NCBI GenBank assembly: GCA_021521415.1
Contig: JAIQDT010005777.1
Coordinates: forward strand, 124,001-188,000
From: Bidens hawaiensis
Lineage: Eukaryota > Streptophyta > Magnoliopsida > Asterales > Asteraceae
DNA length: 64,000 bases
Direction of reading: 5' to 3'
Each line of letters starts with the position of its first letter. Positions within the stretch are counted from its first letter, which is position 1. A model generated the notes under the pieces. It was given only the letters and a program-made list of their open reading frames with translations. It was not told the DNA's origin and did no database searches. The translations under genes were made by a program, and so were the position numbers. Below, piece by piece: positions 21,544 through 33,200 of the stretch.

Positions 21544-23652
21544 TGTAACATTTCCGGTTTTCCGTTCATGTTTTGTAATCATTACCCGACCCGGTTCGTA
21601 GGCGGGCAAATTATCAATAGAATATTCCTTTTATTTAATCTTTATTTTATTTATTTATTGTTAAAACTATCAAATATATACAAATCTAACCCTTAACAAA
21701 ACATTGGATCTTCTTTGTACCCTTAGCCATAATAGAAGGGCCAAACTGCAATTACCACTCAAATCTGTAATAATCTTCTTTCTTCCTCCTCTAACCCACA
21801 TCCAGCACCCCCAAACCCTTTCTTGGACCTCAATTTTCGGACATAATCAAGAAATTGCTTTCACCAAATCGTTTATTACCAAAAAACGCATCCAACCGAC
21901 ATATCAAACAAGGTAATTGAATCAAAATGGACAGCTAATTGACCTAAAATAATCGCGGCTGCCTCTAGCCTCGTTACCCTATGTAAACACATCTAAAATT
22001 CAATTGATCGTGCACACACCTTCCTCTCAATCTCGTAGCTCTCCAGACCCTAAACGAATCGGAGTTGAGCCGCAAAGCTTATCTCGTCATTCATACTCGA
22101 TCAGTTGTCCAATCCGGTAATTAGTACATGTTTACAGTTCGTCTTTCATCAATTAACGTTAACCCTAAATCAATTTTGACAAACATCGATCAATTGAACC
22201 ATTTTGAATATTTAGGGTTTGTAATTGAATTTGGGTATTGGGTTGTGTCTGTTTATATATTTGTAGATCTAGTATTTCTCACAAACTAATACACCAGCAC
22301 AATGGCTGGTGTGTGAAAGGTAAGACACGAGAACCGGTCCAGGCGCGGGTTCGAATCCCCTGGACCCGGTTTTGCATATTTATTTTTTTTTGCTTAAATC
22401 TTTGTTTTATTATTGTTATAATCATAATATAATATTAAATAAACTTTGTTTTAACGAAACCGAACCTCGAAAGTATTATTTTGGCCGTGGTTTCATGTCA
22501 TAGTTTCCTATCGATAAGTGTATATATATGAATATATATATATATATATATATTTATGTATAATTATTTATATATATAATACGAAACAAATATTTTTCAT
22601 CTAAATCAATCTAGCTTAATGATTCAAATAATTTTCTCGTAATATATATATACACATGTATAATTTTTTTAAATAATTAATACTAATGCTCATTAAACAT
22701 ATATATAATACTTAATATCGGGTGGTTATTAATAAAAAAATCATTTACTTGAAAATGTTAATATGGATAAATCGCTTACCAAATAATAATATTACCACTA
22801 ATGATGATGATGATGATAATAATAATAATAATAATAATAATAACCTACCTCATCAAATCTCAAATCGTTATTAATTCTTTTCCTCATTTATTAATACTAT
22901 CGTTAACAATTAGGGCATTTTTCTTGACGTATCTCGAAGGCTTGAACGTGTACACCCGCACTTTTATTATTATCTCTTTTCCATTAATCCACTTATAAAG
23001 GTAAGTAATTCACATCCCCCTTTTTACCGTTTTATATTTTGGGGGCGTTATGCGTTCATAAGTTAATCATTTTCACTACAATTCCACTATTTGAGTTATA
23101 TGATATTGCTCAATTAGTTATACGTGCAAATGTGACTATGTGTTTATTTTATGTTTTGGTGGTTGGTATCTCATCCTCATCCTCATTAGTATGATCATAC
23201 CCCGTCAGAGTAGCTCGTTATCCATGGGATTCGAGTGAAAAGACAACTTTTATATTATTGTTATGTTATTGTTATGCTAGTTGTAGTATTTCATATTTAC
23301 ACAAGGAATTGTCATTTTTAATATTATATGTATACAAAAACTGTGATTACTTTCTCAACTTTATGTTGACAAACTATGCATTTTCACGCATGGCGCATGT
23401 AGCTTTTTGGGATGAAGAAACAAGCTAAGGAATAGTTGACCTTAGGTTGCATGATGAATTAAAGACTTATGTATTTCTTTTTATTTAATTGTAATGTTTA
23501 TTTCCATGAGACAATATTCGTGTTTTTGCGTACTTGAATAATATGAAATGAATAATTTAGATATTGACACGTGTATTTACTTTAGTGTCTTTTGAGCTAT
23601 GATACAATTATGTCACGCCCAGGTATATTCCTCCGTAGGTTGGGGTGTGACA
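21544..23652 (+). repeat. 3' LTR of gypsy I (full length)
   Basis: 2109 bases, TGTAACA to TGACA. The first half matches the 5' LTR; about 22595-23620 has no counterpart there. Within that extra part are an ATG/ATA triplet microsatellite (22801-22845) and AT-rich sequence, no protein-like frame. Confidence 0.9.
22801..22845. repeat. (ATG)n(ATA)n microsatellite
   Basis: Tandem ATG triplets pass into ATA triplets. It lies in the part of the 3' LTR that the 5' LTR lacks. Confidence 0.9.
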
Positions 23653-24087
23653 TAAAGAGCCCAGGGGTTTTACAACTTCCCCCGAGAACCCTACTAACGG
23701 GCATAAATCTTCTTCCAGATGATTCCTGATTTCTTTCTGGAGCCTGGCGAAGCAATGCTCGTACATGACCTCTACGCCACTCACCCCGTCAACATGTGCG
23801 TATGCTATGCGGTGTCCCGCCACGCTGGCTGATATGTTCAGTGGCTTCTCCCTAGCATATTCGTTGCTCAACCCTGAAAACGACAAAGGTACATTCATCC
23901 ACGAGGGGTTTGACGGGAATGCTTCGATATTCCCCACCTTGGATGCTCTCTCATGACTCTTCCCATCACCTTCCCGCCTTCTAATCATGTCTACAAAGTG
24001 TTTGTCTTCATCCTCCTCTTTAACTTTCGAAGTAGACTCTTTGGGTGGCAGTGGTAGTTGCCCTGCTTTCAGCACGGCTTCCCACAA
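23653..24087 (-). pseudogene. Tat-type gag end and protease start
   Basis: The minus-strand frame begins with the end of gag (LWEAVLKAGQLPLPP after a CNYHKIQGHAIENC cysteine/histidine box near 24100-24150). It continues into a protease-like region HVDGVSGVEVMYEHCFARL and LCPLVGFSGEVVKPLGSL, then stops at the nested element. In relatives the catalytic region usually reads VDGGSS; here it is VDGVSG, so the active-site loop may be altered. Confidence 0.82.
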
Positions 24088-25509
24088 CCTCTTTAGTTGT
24101 ACACAGTTTTCAATGGCATGCCCCTGGATTTTATGGTAATTGCAGTACCCCTGGGGGTTGGGCTAGTAAGGTTGCTTCGTGGGACCTGGAGGTCTAGGAG
24201 CATAATTGGTTTTGTCAGTCATCATTACGTCTCCCAGTCCTGAGCTCGGTCTTTCGCCCAGAAGAAGTTTGTAACAGGGGATCTCTTGCTTGGCATATGT
24301 AGGGAGCCAAGGGGGATAATAGGAGGGGCTTGAAGATGGGGGGTTGGGAGGCCTGTAAGGAGGAAATCTTACCCCTTCACCAAAGGACCTCCCTCGAGTA
24401 GCTAGAACTCCCCCCACATGTTTCCCTCCTATGCCCCTGGCTTGAAGACTCCCTTCTTTCCTTCCCACTCCCTCAGCTTAGAACCAGTGTCCTTTCCCCT
24501 GACAAAGGCTCTTACCCTGTCCATGAGTTGTCAAACGTTGTAGGGAAGTCTTCTGCCAGTTTCTCCGTGAGCTGGGAGAATCTTACCCCATTGATAAAGC
24601 CGCTTATCTTCATTACTTCCGGAACTCCCTTGATGTTCATACTTTCAGATATATATATTTCCATGAATTGTTCCACCTTTTCCTCATCTTTCCTTCTAAT
24701 GTGTAGGATCTCGTTGGGGTTTTTCATGGCCTTTCGTTGTTAACTAAAGTTTCGAAGGAATTTCTCTTATAGCTCTTCATAGCCATCAATGCTTCATGGT
24801 TCCAAACTATCAAACCAAACCCGTGCTCCCCCCGTCAACATTGGGGGGAACATGAGGCACCACACAGGCATGGACCAACCACTCACGAGCCCTGCTCCCC
24901 TGAAGGCATGCAAATGGTCCCCAGGGTCCTGTGTACCTTCGTATTTATCCACCGTGGAGGGGTATCATAACTTTGGGGGTAGTGGGGCTTTTGCTATTCG
25001 CTTGGTGAACTTAGAGACATCAGACGTGTCTCTGGGTCGGTAGGGGGCTTCTAGAGGGTCCCCCTGGATCTTCTCCTTTCCCTTGACTGCAGAAAGGAGA
25101 GTCACCAAAGATTCTAGCAACCGTGTCGGGACCTCCGTCGGCAACATCTCTGCCTTCTACATTCTGTTCTGGTCCCGGAGTTTCGAACGAGAGTCGAGCT
25201 CGGAGGGCCCTAGTCTTTCCTTCTTCTATTCCTCATCAAGGAAATCCTTCAAGGCGTCTTTGTGAGCTCTTATGAACTCGGGGGGTTCACCTTCCACTAT
25301 TCTTTTTCATTTCCCTCGTCTCTCGGCTCATCTCCTCCAGCATCGTCTTGCTCAGTTTCATCTTCGATTAATAAGGGTCCGTCAGTGTCTTATTGCGTAC
25401 CTGCCTCTTTTCTAGCCGTGCTTGTTTTTCCTGCTTTGTTGACCACGTTGCTCTTCCCCGACCTCAAGGGGAATGGTGACGGTGTGTTGCTTGGGTTTTG
25501 ATCAGCCAT
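24088..25509 (-). pseudogene. Tat-type gag, multiply broken
   Basis: The likely start is the ATG at 25509 (MADQNPSNTPSPF). The N-terminal part is charged and low in complexity, with several stops. The capsid part is readable in pieces: FTKRIAKAPLPPKL (about 24965-25010), then MKNPNEILHIRRKDEEKVEQ, SMNIKGVPEVMKISGFINGV and FSQLTEKLAEDFPTTFD (24512-24727). Pro/Tyr-rich sequence with a cysteine/histidine box follows (24100-24470). At least four frame breaks. Confidence 0.85.
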
Positions 25510-25549
25510 TCTTCTTCACGGTTTTGAAACGAGACTTGTGTTCAAGAGG

Positions 25550-25567
25550 TCCCACGGATGGTGCCAA
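25550..25567 (-). other. Primer-binding site of the Tat-type element
   Basis: The minus strand reads TTGGCACCATCCGTGGGA directly after the CA end of the LTR. It resembles the TTGGCGCCGTCTGTGGGA site usual in plant Tat-type elements and differs from the initiator-tRNA site used by the other elements in this window. Confidence 0.7.
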
Positions 25568-26150
25568 TGTTGGAACCTATTCCCGAAGAGAGGGGGTAAA
25601 GTTCCTAACAAGATGGAGAGAATGGTGATCTGTGTTATATGAACAAGTATTGAATGCCTTTACATTGTTTTCCTCCTTCCTTTTATAGCGGGGAGGTATA
25701 TATAATATCCATTGGTTACATCTATGTTTCATATGTCCACCGGCCTATCTTGCTTTCCTCCGGTCCTATGGCTTCCAGGATCTTTATGCCGCAGGTTACG
25801 CCCCCTATCTTGGGACAGGCATGCGTTGGGCCACCAACCGGATCGGCGTGCAGTGGGCAGTTTCCCTCCAAATAGCCTTCTAGAATGCTTTCCTTGTTGG
25901 GCTCCTTTCATTGGGCTCTTTATTATCTTTGTTGGGTTAGAGCCTACTTATGAGGCCCATCTCATGGTTAGGCTCTTCAACCAGCAAGCTTCCTTAAATA
26001 CTCTCCAACGGCGTTTGCCTCTGCTCAAACTCCTGGTTTTGCATCACTTATCTGACCTAAACGGGATAAAATAACCTTGATACGAGTCCATAACCGTTCC
26101 GACAACGTCTTTAAACTGCTAAACTCTGTTCCCGTTAAACTTCGGTAGGT
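25568..26150 (-). repeat. 5' LTR of the Tat-type element (outer end uncertain)
   Basis: On the minus strand it ends ...GGTTCCAACA before the primer site. There is no second LTR to compare with, so the right limit is a guess. It holds the TATA box at 25679-25688. Confidence 0.6.
25679..25688 (-). promoter_or_regulatory. TATA box of the Tat-type LTR
   Basis: Minus strand CTATAAAAGG, a near-perfect plant TATA box, about 110 bases before the end of the LTR. Confidence 0.6.
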
Positions 26151-26189
26151 TCGTCCACGTGGCAAGCAAGTAGATTACAAATGTGTTCT

Positions 26190-26325
26190 ACTCTATTTGC
26201 GGATCGGTTACGAAGATCTTCAAGTAATCGTTAGATGACATGGACACGACGTCATCACCGTCGGTGTTGATTTGCTTGTTGTTGAAGGATCTGAAGACGT
26301 CGTCCAGCGTACGACGGAGGCTCAA
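26190..26325 (-). other. Coding-like fragment of unknown origin
   Basis: The minus-strand frame reads LRRTLDDVFRSFNNKQINTD, then GDDVVSMSSNDYLKIFVTDP and a stop at about 26190. It is GC-richer and more protein-like than its surroundings and follows a CT-rich stretch like a plant 5' untranslated region (about 26330-26400). ATG codons exist inside it (VSMSSN). It may be the first exon of a host gene cut off by the Tat-type element, or chance. I do not recognise the protein. Confidence 0.3.
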
Positions 26326-26460
26326 TTAATGAATTGAATAAGGAGTTTTTGGAGAAGAAGAAGCCACCAATGGTGAAAGAGGATTGTGGTGGAAGAGGAT
26401 AAGGAGTTTGGATTTAATGAGACAATTCAGCGGTTACGTCACTAAAAACAAACGTCTGGT

Positions 26461-27000
26461 TAAGTTTTCGTTAATTTTGCACCCACATGCGTAGTTGGGA
26501 TTATTTTTTGCCATTTTTATAGATGAAACTTATATTGCCAGTCGGACATAGTTTGGATTATATGAAGCCAATACTCTTATTTTATATACGTTTTTATTAT
26601 TATTTTAATATTATTTAATTAGTAATTTATTATTAATATGAGAATTTTATCATTTTTGGAACACGGATTTTATTAGTATAAATCTATTTCAAAAACAATT
26701 ATGTTAGCAAATTATAAAGTTATCGAAAATGTAAATAATACTATATTTATTATATTAACGGTTGACGTAAAAACTTGACGGATAAGAAAAGTAGGGATTT
26801 TATACGAAAGTTGGTAAAATTTAGTTTATAATTAATTTTATTTAACTTAAAATAGTTTTATTTAATTTATAACAATTATTAACAATTTAGTTTGATTAAT
26901 AAAATAAAAAAAATGATTAAAAAAAGTTAGTCCAGCCCGGGCATCTTAGTTCATAAAAAAGTGAGCTTGTTGATACTTAAATATAATGAATGCACAAAAG
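26461..27000. other. AT-rich intergenic DNA
   Basis: No gene-like sequence seen between the fragment above and the 3' end of the ZPR1 gene. It may contain ZPR1 terminator and polyadenylation signals, none of which I can place with confidence. Confidence 0.5.
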
Positions 27001-27251
27001 ATTAAAAGAAAATAGTTAAGATGTTCCAAATGAAATTATAAGCATAAATTGATTTGTAAATTGTGACAAATGCACCGGTCTAACTAAATCTGAAAACTTC
27101 CACAAAAAGGAAAACATAAATAGAACACAAACAAATACAAAAGGCCTTCACAAGAGACCTTAAACTACATGTGACAAAATGGTACAAAACTAACATTAGA
27201 AAAATAAATTTTAGGATTTCAGGCCCATCAGTAATAAGCAATTTGTGGATA

Positions 27252-30200
27252 TCATGAAGCGCTTTCGATGGAGTTATAAGCAGCATCAGCTGCAGATGTG
27301 TCCATATCGTTCAAACCTAACTCCTCGTTTTGTTCCCAACTCCTCTCGTATTCTTCAACTGTGTAATACACCATAAACATTAATATTTATTTTTACATCC
27401 ATAATATTATACAAGTGGCGAGATCCGTAATGAACTACACTTTTGTGGGTTTTTTAAAAGCAAACTTACTTTTTAACTGATGATCGTCTTTAATATCATC
27501 ACAAGCTGGAGCAACGAAAGAGTTTGCCAGTGCATCATCCATGATCAACGTCCACGGTTCTTCAAGACTCAAAAGCTATTTATAAAAAAAAAAAAACAAT
27601 ATCATTTTTTTTCAATTAGCACGATAGTTTTATTACAAACAATTAACTCCGCACATGAATACCTTAGTAAGCCTAGTTCTAAAGTCCAGCCACTTGTTTT
27701 TTCGGCCCTCTTCCAAACTATCTCCAAAAGTAAACCCATGCACTCTCTCCAGAGCTACAACGCACAAAACAATTTGATTATACAAAACTGAAACTAACAA
27801 GTGTTTTGTGTAATATTTATATTAATTACCTTCACTTATCTTTGTAATCAAACCTTCAACGGTTGTAACGATACCTCCTAAAGTGCCACTTGTTAACTCC
27901 AAATCTATTTCTGGAATTATTACACTGGCGGTATCCGACTGATACCAAAATATCAAAATCAAGAATTTAGATGCTATAAACAACTTACTCGATTGCAGCT
28001 AGGGGTTTGCATAGGTCGGTTGAGCTCAAATCAAACCAAAAACCGCAAAATCAGTTTTTGAAAACCGTTTGGTTTTGGTTTTATCGGATTTACCATTTGA
28101 GCAGGAAAAAAATTGACCCAAAGTAATGACTTTGGGCCTAAATCTGTGTTAATTAATGGTAACTGATTATTATATACTTGGGTTACACTAGTTATTAAAC
28201 ACTTATAAATTACTTAACATTTAAAACTAAAAATAAAAATCCTTACACTCAGTTCGGTTTTTTTGGTTTTAGTTAAATGCAAAACCGAAATCAAATCGAA
28301 AATTCGGTTTCTACAAAAACACAAAACCAAAACTCTCAAGTCTGTTTGAGTTCTCGACCTTTTCGGTTACGAGTCAATTTTTTTGGTTTCATGCATACCT
28401 TTATCACATCACGACTCAAGTCACTTGCGTTTTTAACTGAAACATAAACTTTCTTCCCCTTGGCAGGAATGGCACCACCTGGCTTTAACTGTAAAAAGTA
28501 GAATATTCTGTGAGAGTATGCTCTACTTAAAAGGGTATCATAAAATAATGCAACTTTAAAATTTCATAAACGAACCTCAGAATTACGGTAGCCACAAGCA
28601 TCACAAGTGGATGCCATGACAATTACTTCTTGAAAGTAAGGAATTTCTAAAAAAGTTAAGGTAACCATATTCTGAATTTGTGATAGGATGATGTCATCAC
28701 TATAATTTTAAGTGCTTCATTTTGTAGTAAATGATGATAAGAAAAAGGATACTTGTGAGGAACATCCGAGTCTCACAGCTTACAGAACAAGCACCACACG
28801 TTGATGGAAAAGTCATCACCTGTTAAAAAGAATAATATTAAAGGAAAAGAAAAATGATACCTTTAAATTCATATCAATGACTTCTGGAAAGTTACAGGGT
28901 GTTTAACTGTGGACTTGTGTTCTTTAGTTAAACAAACAAACATGAATACATGTCTCGTTCGTTCATTCATTCAAATTCATTTATGTTTGTTCCTTTACGT
29001 TCACTTATGTTTATTTAAGTTCGTTCGTTTACATTCATCATTATTATATTCATTAAAGTTTGTAGGCCCATTACAACTTAATCTAGTTTTAATAATTTTT
29101 CTAAGCCCAACACATTGTCGCCCACATTTAATTTTTTACTGATTTTGGCTCAGTTATTCCGTTCATCTATTTTCAACCATGTTCATTCGTTTAAGTTCGT
29201 GAGCTGTTTGTTTATGTTGTTAATGACGAACATGAACAAGTTAATTTTCTTAAAGAACAAGCACAAACAGGACAACAACGATCGCTTAATTGTTCATGTT
29301 TGACTATTTGTTCGATTAAAGTTAAACGAGCAAACTGGCATGAACATGCTCCGCTCGGTTCTTTTAGTATCAAGTATAAACTATAAAATTAATTGTTAGT
29401 CAATTAACTTTTTATTTATTTAGATACATATATACAACATTTAAAGTTACTTTTGTAACTTTGTTAGTAATTCTATAAATGGTAATAGTATTAGTTGGCA
29501 TCCTAGTTGGCTACTCTAGTTGAATGACATGTGGAAGAATGATTTTGCTTTAATAGTATAGGTAGATGAAAACAAACATGTTGTTTATCTTAAGTAACAA
29601 ACAAACAAGAAAAAGAAAACCATGTTCGCTTAATTGTCCATGCTCAATCGTTTGTTCGATTAAAGTTAAAACAAACGAACGTGAACACGCTCTGTTAGTA
29701 TTCATTAAGTTCGTTTACAAACCTACAAATGCGTCCTTAATGTACCTCTTCTGGTGCAGTATAGCGAAACAAGGCTTCAGCAAATTCCGAGCTACTGCCT
29801 TGGGCTATGGCTCGGCGACCCGCCACCGCTCCAACTGACCCATGTGGGTCAACACTTGCTTCTGATGCTTGTGTCGGGTCAAAGGCATAACCCAATGAGG
29901 CATCTTGCTCACGAGTTCGTTCATAAAACTCTATACTTAGTGATGGATCTAAAGACGGGGCAAACCTGTTGCAAAAATGTAGGCTATCTTTAGCAGAAAA
30001 TAAAGGTGAAAACTTGTTTATGTATATATGGATAAATTCGGGTTGTAATTATTTTCCCTAATGGGTCAAGTTAGATAACTGTCAAAAAATGAATACGAGT
30101 TGAACAGGTCCAAACTTACCAAATGTATATATAAAACCTTCTAAATCGACTAATTAGTAAAAGAGTTCTTGTAATGATGTTTAAAAAGGTCAATCAGTTA

Positions 30201-33200
30201 TAAAGTTCATAAAAGAAAAGGTGTTTGCATGCCCAACCAAGCCCATGTAAAATTTACCCATCTAGACAGTGAAGGAACTTAAACATTTACATTTGGGGGG
30301 GGGGGCTGAAAATCTTTAACAAACAATAAGCTCTTACGCATAAAAAAATAAACTTTGTTTGATCAAAATTAAGTGCATATGCTTGATTTTCAATTTCGTT
30401 TGATGAAATGGAAAACCAATGGAGAAGCAGCGATAGCATTTGAAATCGAATTTTTAAAGTGAAAAACCGAGGGTCGCAGGCTCATTCATTCCCTAATTCT
30501 AGTTTGAGTTGGTTTGGGCTTAAAGGACAAGAAAAACCCACAACAATAATCAAGCATAATAGACTAATACATAGCTCTAAGCCCAAAGTTGGGGGTGGGG
30601 GTGAAGATTTTGTCCTCGGATCTAGACCCATGACCAACACACCAGCCACGCTAGGAGCGTAAACAAGCCAAGCCGCTCGTCCGCTACTCGAGATCGACTC
30701 GCTAAAAGCTCAAATCAATCCGAGAATAAACAAGCTCGAGCATAAACATAAGCTTGTTTAACAAACAAACCTGGGCTGGCTCACAAACCTAAACGAGCCT
30801 ATCATTTACATAAATTTTTATTTAATATATTAAATATAGGGATAACTTCATAGAATAGTAACTACTATTATATATTTATATAATAACTATTATTATATAT
30901 AAAATATCTAAATAATACATATTATGTAAAATGTTGCATATGAGGATTTAAAATAAAAAAAACAAGTATATATAAGTTGTTTATAGCTCAAAATGAAATG
31001 AGCTCGAGCCTAATCAAGCTCAAGCTCGGCTCGTTTAGACCCACGTGACGTTTTGTAGAAATCTGAAGACGAAATCAAAAGAAACGATTTTAACTGATCT
31101 TTACAAAGTGCAACACAAATAAAAGAATCATATGAATGTTCCCACTAACCCAACCACACATGCCTAGCTAAAATAAAATAGAATTTAGGATTTAATAACT
31201 TTCTTCACAAAACAAAGAAAGTAAATCAAGAACTTATAAAATGGTAGTATATTTTAAGCAGTATATGCTTACACAAAAAGAATAACTTACGGGTTCTCTA
31301 CAAAACTGTTGCCAGCAGGATCATCAAGAATGAAAGTAAAAGACGAACTTCCTGTTGCGCATGCTTTTAATTTTATTATAAATTGGTCAATTGCCTCAGC
31401 TGTTTGGGGATCCACTTTCTGGAAGCATAAAAAAACATGTCAAAAGATTAAAATAAGAGCATCCTAGAAGAATGACTTTTAAATGAATATTTACCTTTCT
31501 CTCTTCTTGAAGGTCTTGTAATTCTTCACAAGCTCTTAATAATATCCCTTCTACCTAAGAAAAATAAAACACATTTTATTATTTGACTCACTATGATGCA
31601 TAGAATAATCAACTTTGCTGCCACTAAACCCAAATATTTGATAAATTAGAAAAAAAAAAGTATGCAAAACATACAGTTGATAAAGATCCACGTTGTGCTT
31701 CAGGAGGTATCTCAAAGTCCAATTGAGGAATCTGCAAACATTGATGACTTTACATATAAGTATATTTGTAAATATTACAAATAAATTTCAAAAAAATAAA
31801 AGTTTCTTAGAATTATATGAAAGTTAGTTCCATGTAAAGTACCTTGATTGTGGCAGTCTCAGATTTGACTACTTGTCGATTAAGCATCTGCATTTGGACA
31901 AGAAATATTTGCTATAATGTTTTAACGAACGTATTTAATTCCCTGTATACTTCTTTTAAACAAATCATAATCTGGCCAATTTAATAAAGGGAAAACTTCA
32001 GCCCCCTCAAAACTTGATATAATATATTAATATCATATTTACTAAATAAGAAATCATATAATCAAATACACCAATTCTTAAATTTATGACATTTATACCC
32101 TTGCATTGGAACTTGCATTTTGATATAAGAGTTTAGAATGTAAGGAAAAAAAGTGGGCATAATGGATATAAATTTTTTTAGTTGGGTATATATATAATAT
32201 TATACAAGTTTTCAGGGTAACATTCTAAGTGCAAACAAAATGGATTTTATTATATATACTTCTCTCAACCTTTTGATCACCTAATGAAAACTCCACACGG
32301 TAACATGACCCTCGGGGCTGTATCTCCCCAGCAAACTGCACCTCGTTATTCCTAACAAAAAAAAAACTAACTTAATAGTTTCAAACGAAGCGTCAACTCA
32401 ATAAACCATAACCAAAAGGCAATTAAGAAAAGCCAACAACATTATGTTCAAAAGATAATTTGGATTCTTCTAATTTTCAAGAATAAAAGATAAATAAAAC
32501 ATGATGCTAAAACAACTTACCTCTCATTACAGTGAGGACATTCAAAGGCTGATAACAAGATCTGCATTTGAAATAGCTATATTAGCTACTTTCTCATAGC
32601 ACATTTGCATCAAGCAAATTATTATTTGAAACGAATAATGACAAATAATAAGTAGCAAAAGTTAACTAACTCTTTACCTTTCTAAAATGTGGAATCAATG
32701 TCAACAAAAATCTTGTTGTTCCCTGCATTATGAGCAAAATGAGACAAGTATTAGTGAGTTAACTTTAACTTAAAAACTGATATAACGACTCAATCCAACT
32801 GCTAATAATTATGTACTAACCAAAGTTGTCACTAACATGTTGCGGTAAATAGGGACAAGCTGCCTATATGCTACGTAGCAATAGCGACGAAACAATGCAC
32901 GCTATTTCATGTTTAGTGATAAAGTAGTAAAAAAATTCAGAAAAACATTGTCAAAATGTGGTATGCTATCCGTCACTTCTTTTGTATGTTTCTTCTGATC
33001 AAATTGTTCTTTTATAATTTTTTTCATTTCGGTGGAAACTTAAAAACGCTATTTATATTAAAAAGGAAAAAAAACCGAGCAGTCACGCTCTTCGGGCGCT
33101 TCACTAGTTAGCGGTCTATCGACGACTATGGTACTAACACACAGGGTTGTAAAAATCCCATCCCGACTAGTAATAATAATAAGAAGCTGTATGGTATAGA

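Larger units (their letters stand above)
14702..23652 (+). mobile_element. Nested plus-strand Ty3/gypsy element (gypsy I)
   Basis: It starts TGTAACATTTC and ends GGGGTGTGACA, and is flanked by a perfect TAAAG duplication (14697-14701 and 23653-23657). LTRs are 14702-15822 and 21544-23652; a tRNA-iMet type primer site is at 15826. Order inside: gag, protease, reverse transcriptase, RNase H, integrase (the Ty3/gypsy order). The polyprotein ends in a block (RIPLVKVRW, GPEFTWKRE) that looks like the tail of a chromodomain-type end, so a Tekay-like chromovirus is possible. Nearly every domain carries a stop or frameshift. Confidence 0.95.
10379..26150 (-). mobile_element. Tat-lineage Ty3/gypsy element, split by a nested gypsy element
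   Basis: On the minus strand, from the right: 5' LTR from 25568, a TTGGCACCATCCGT primer site, gag, start of protease, then (after the insertion 14702-23652) the rest of protease, reverse transcriptase, RNase H and integrase down to about 11880. An antisense extra ORF lies at about 10370-11233. Protease reads on across the insertion: the motif ending KPLGSL stops at 23653 and LPFLPQGRRKGS resumes at 14696. An antisense extra ORF past integrase is described for the Tat lineage (Retand/Grande-like). The left LTR is missing and the right LTR's outer end is not determinable, so both outer limits are approximate. Confidence 0.85.

Noticed and set aside
22330..22372. A tRNA gene, because of the perfect B-box
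   Set aside because: No cloverleaf: no acceptor, D or anticodon arm fits; it is a simple hairpin inside both LTRs.
26925..26955. GTCCAGCCCGGGCATCTTAG as a Helitron 3' end
   Set aside because: There is a GC palindrome but no convincing hairpin plus CTRR end and no matching 5' TC end; not enough to call.
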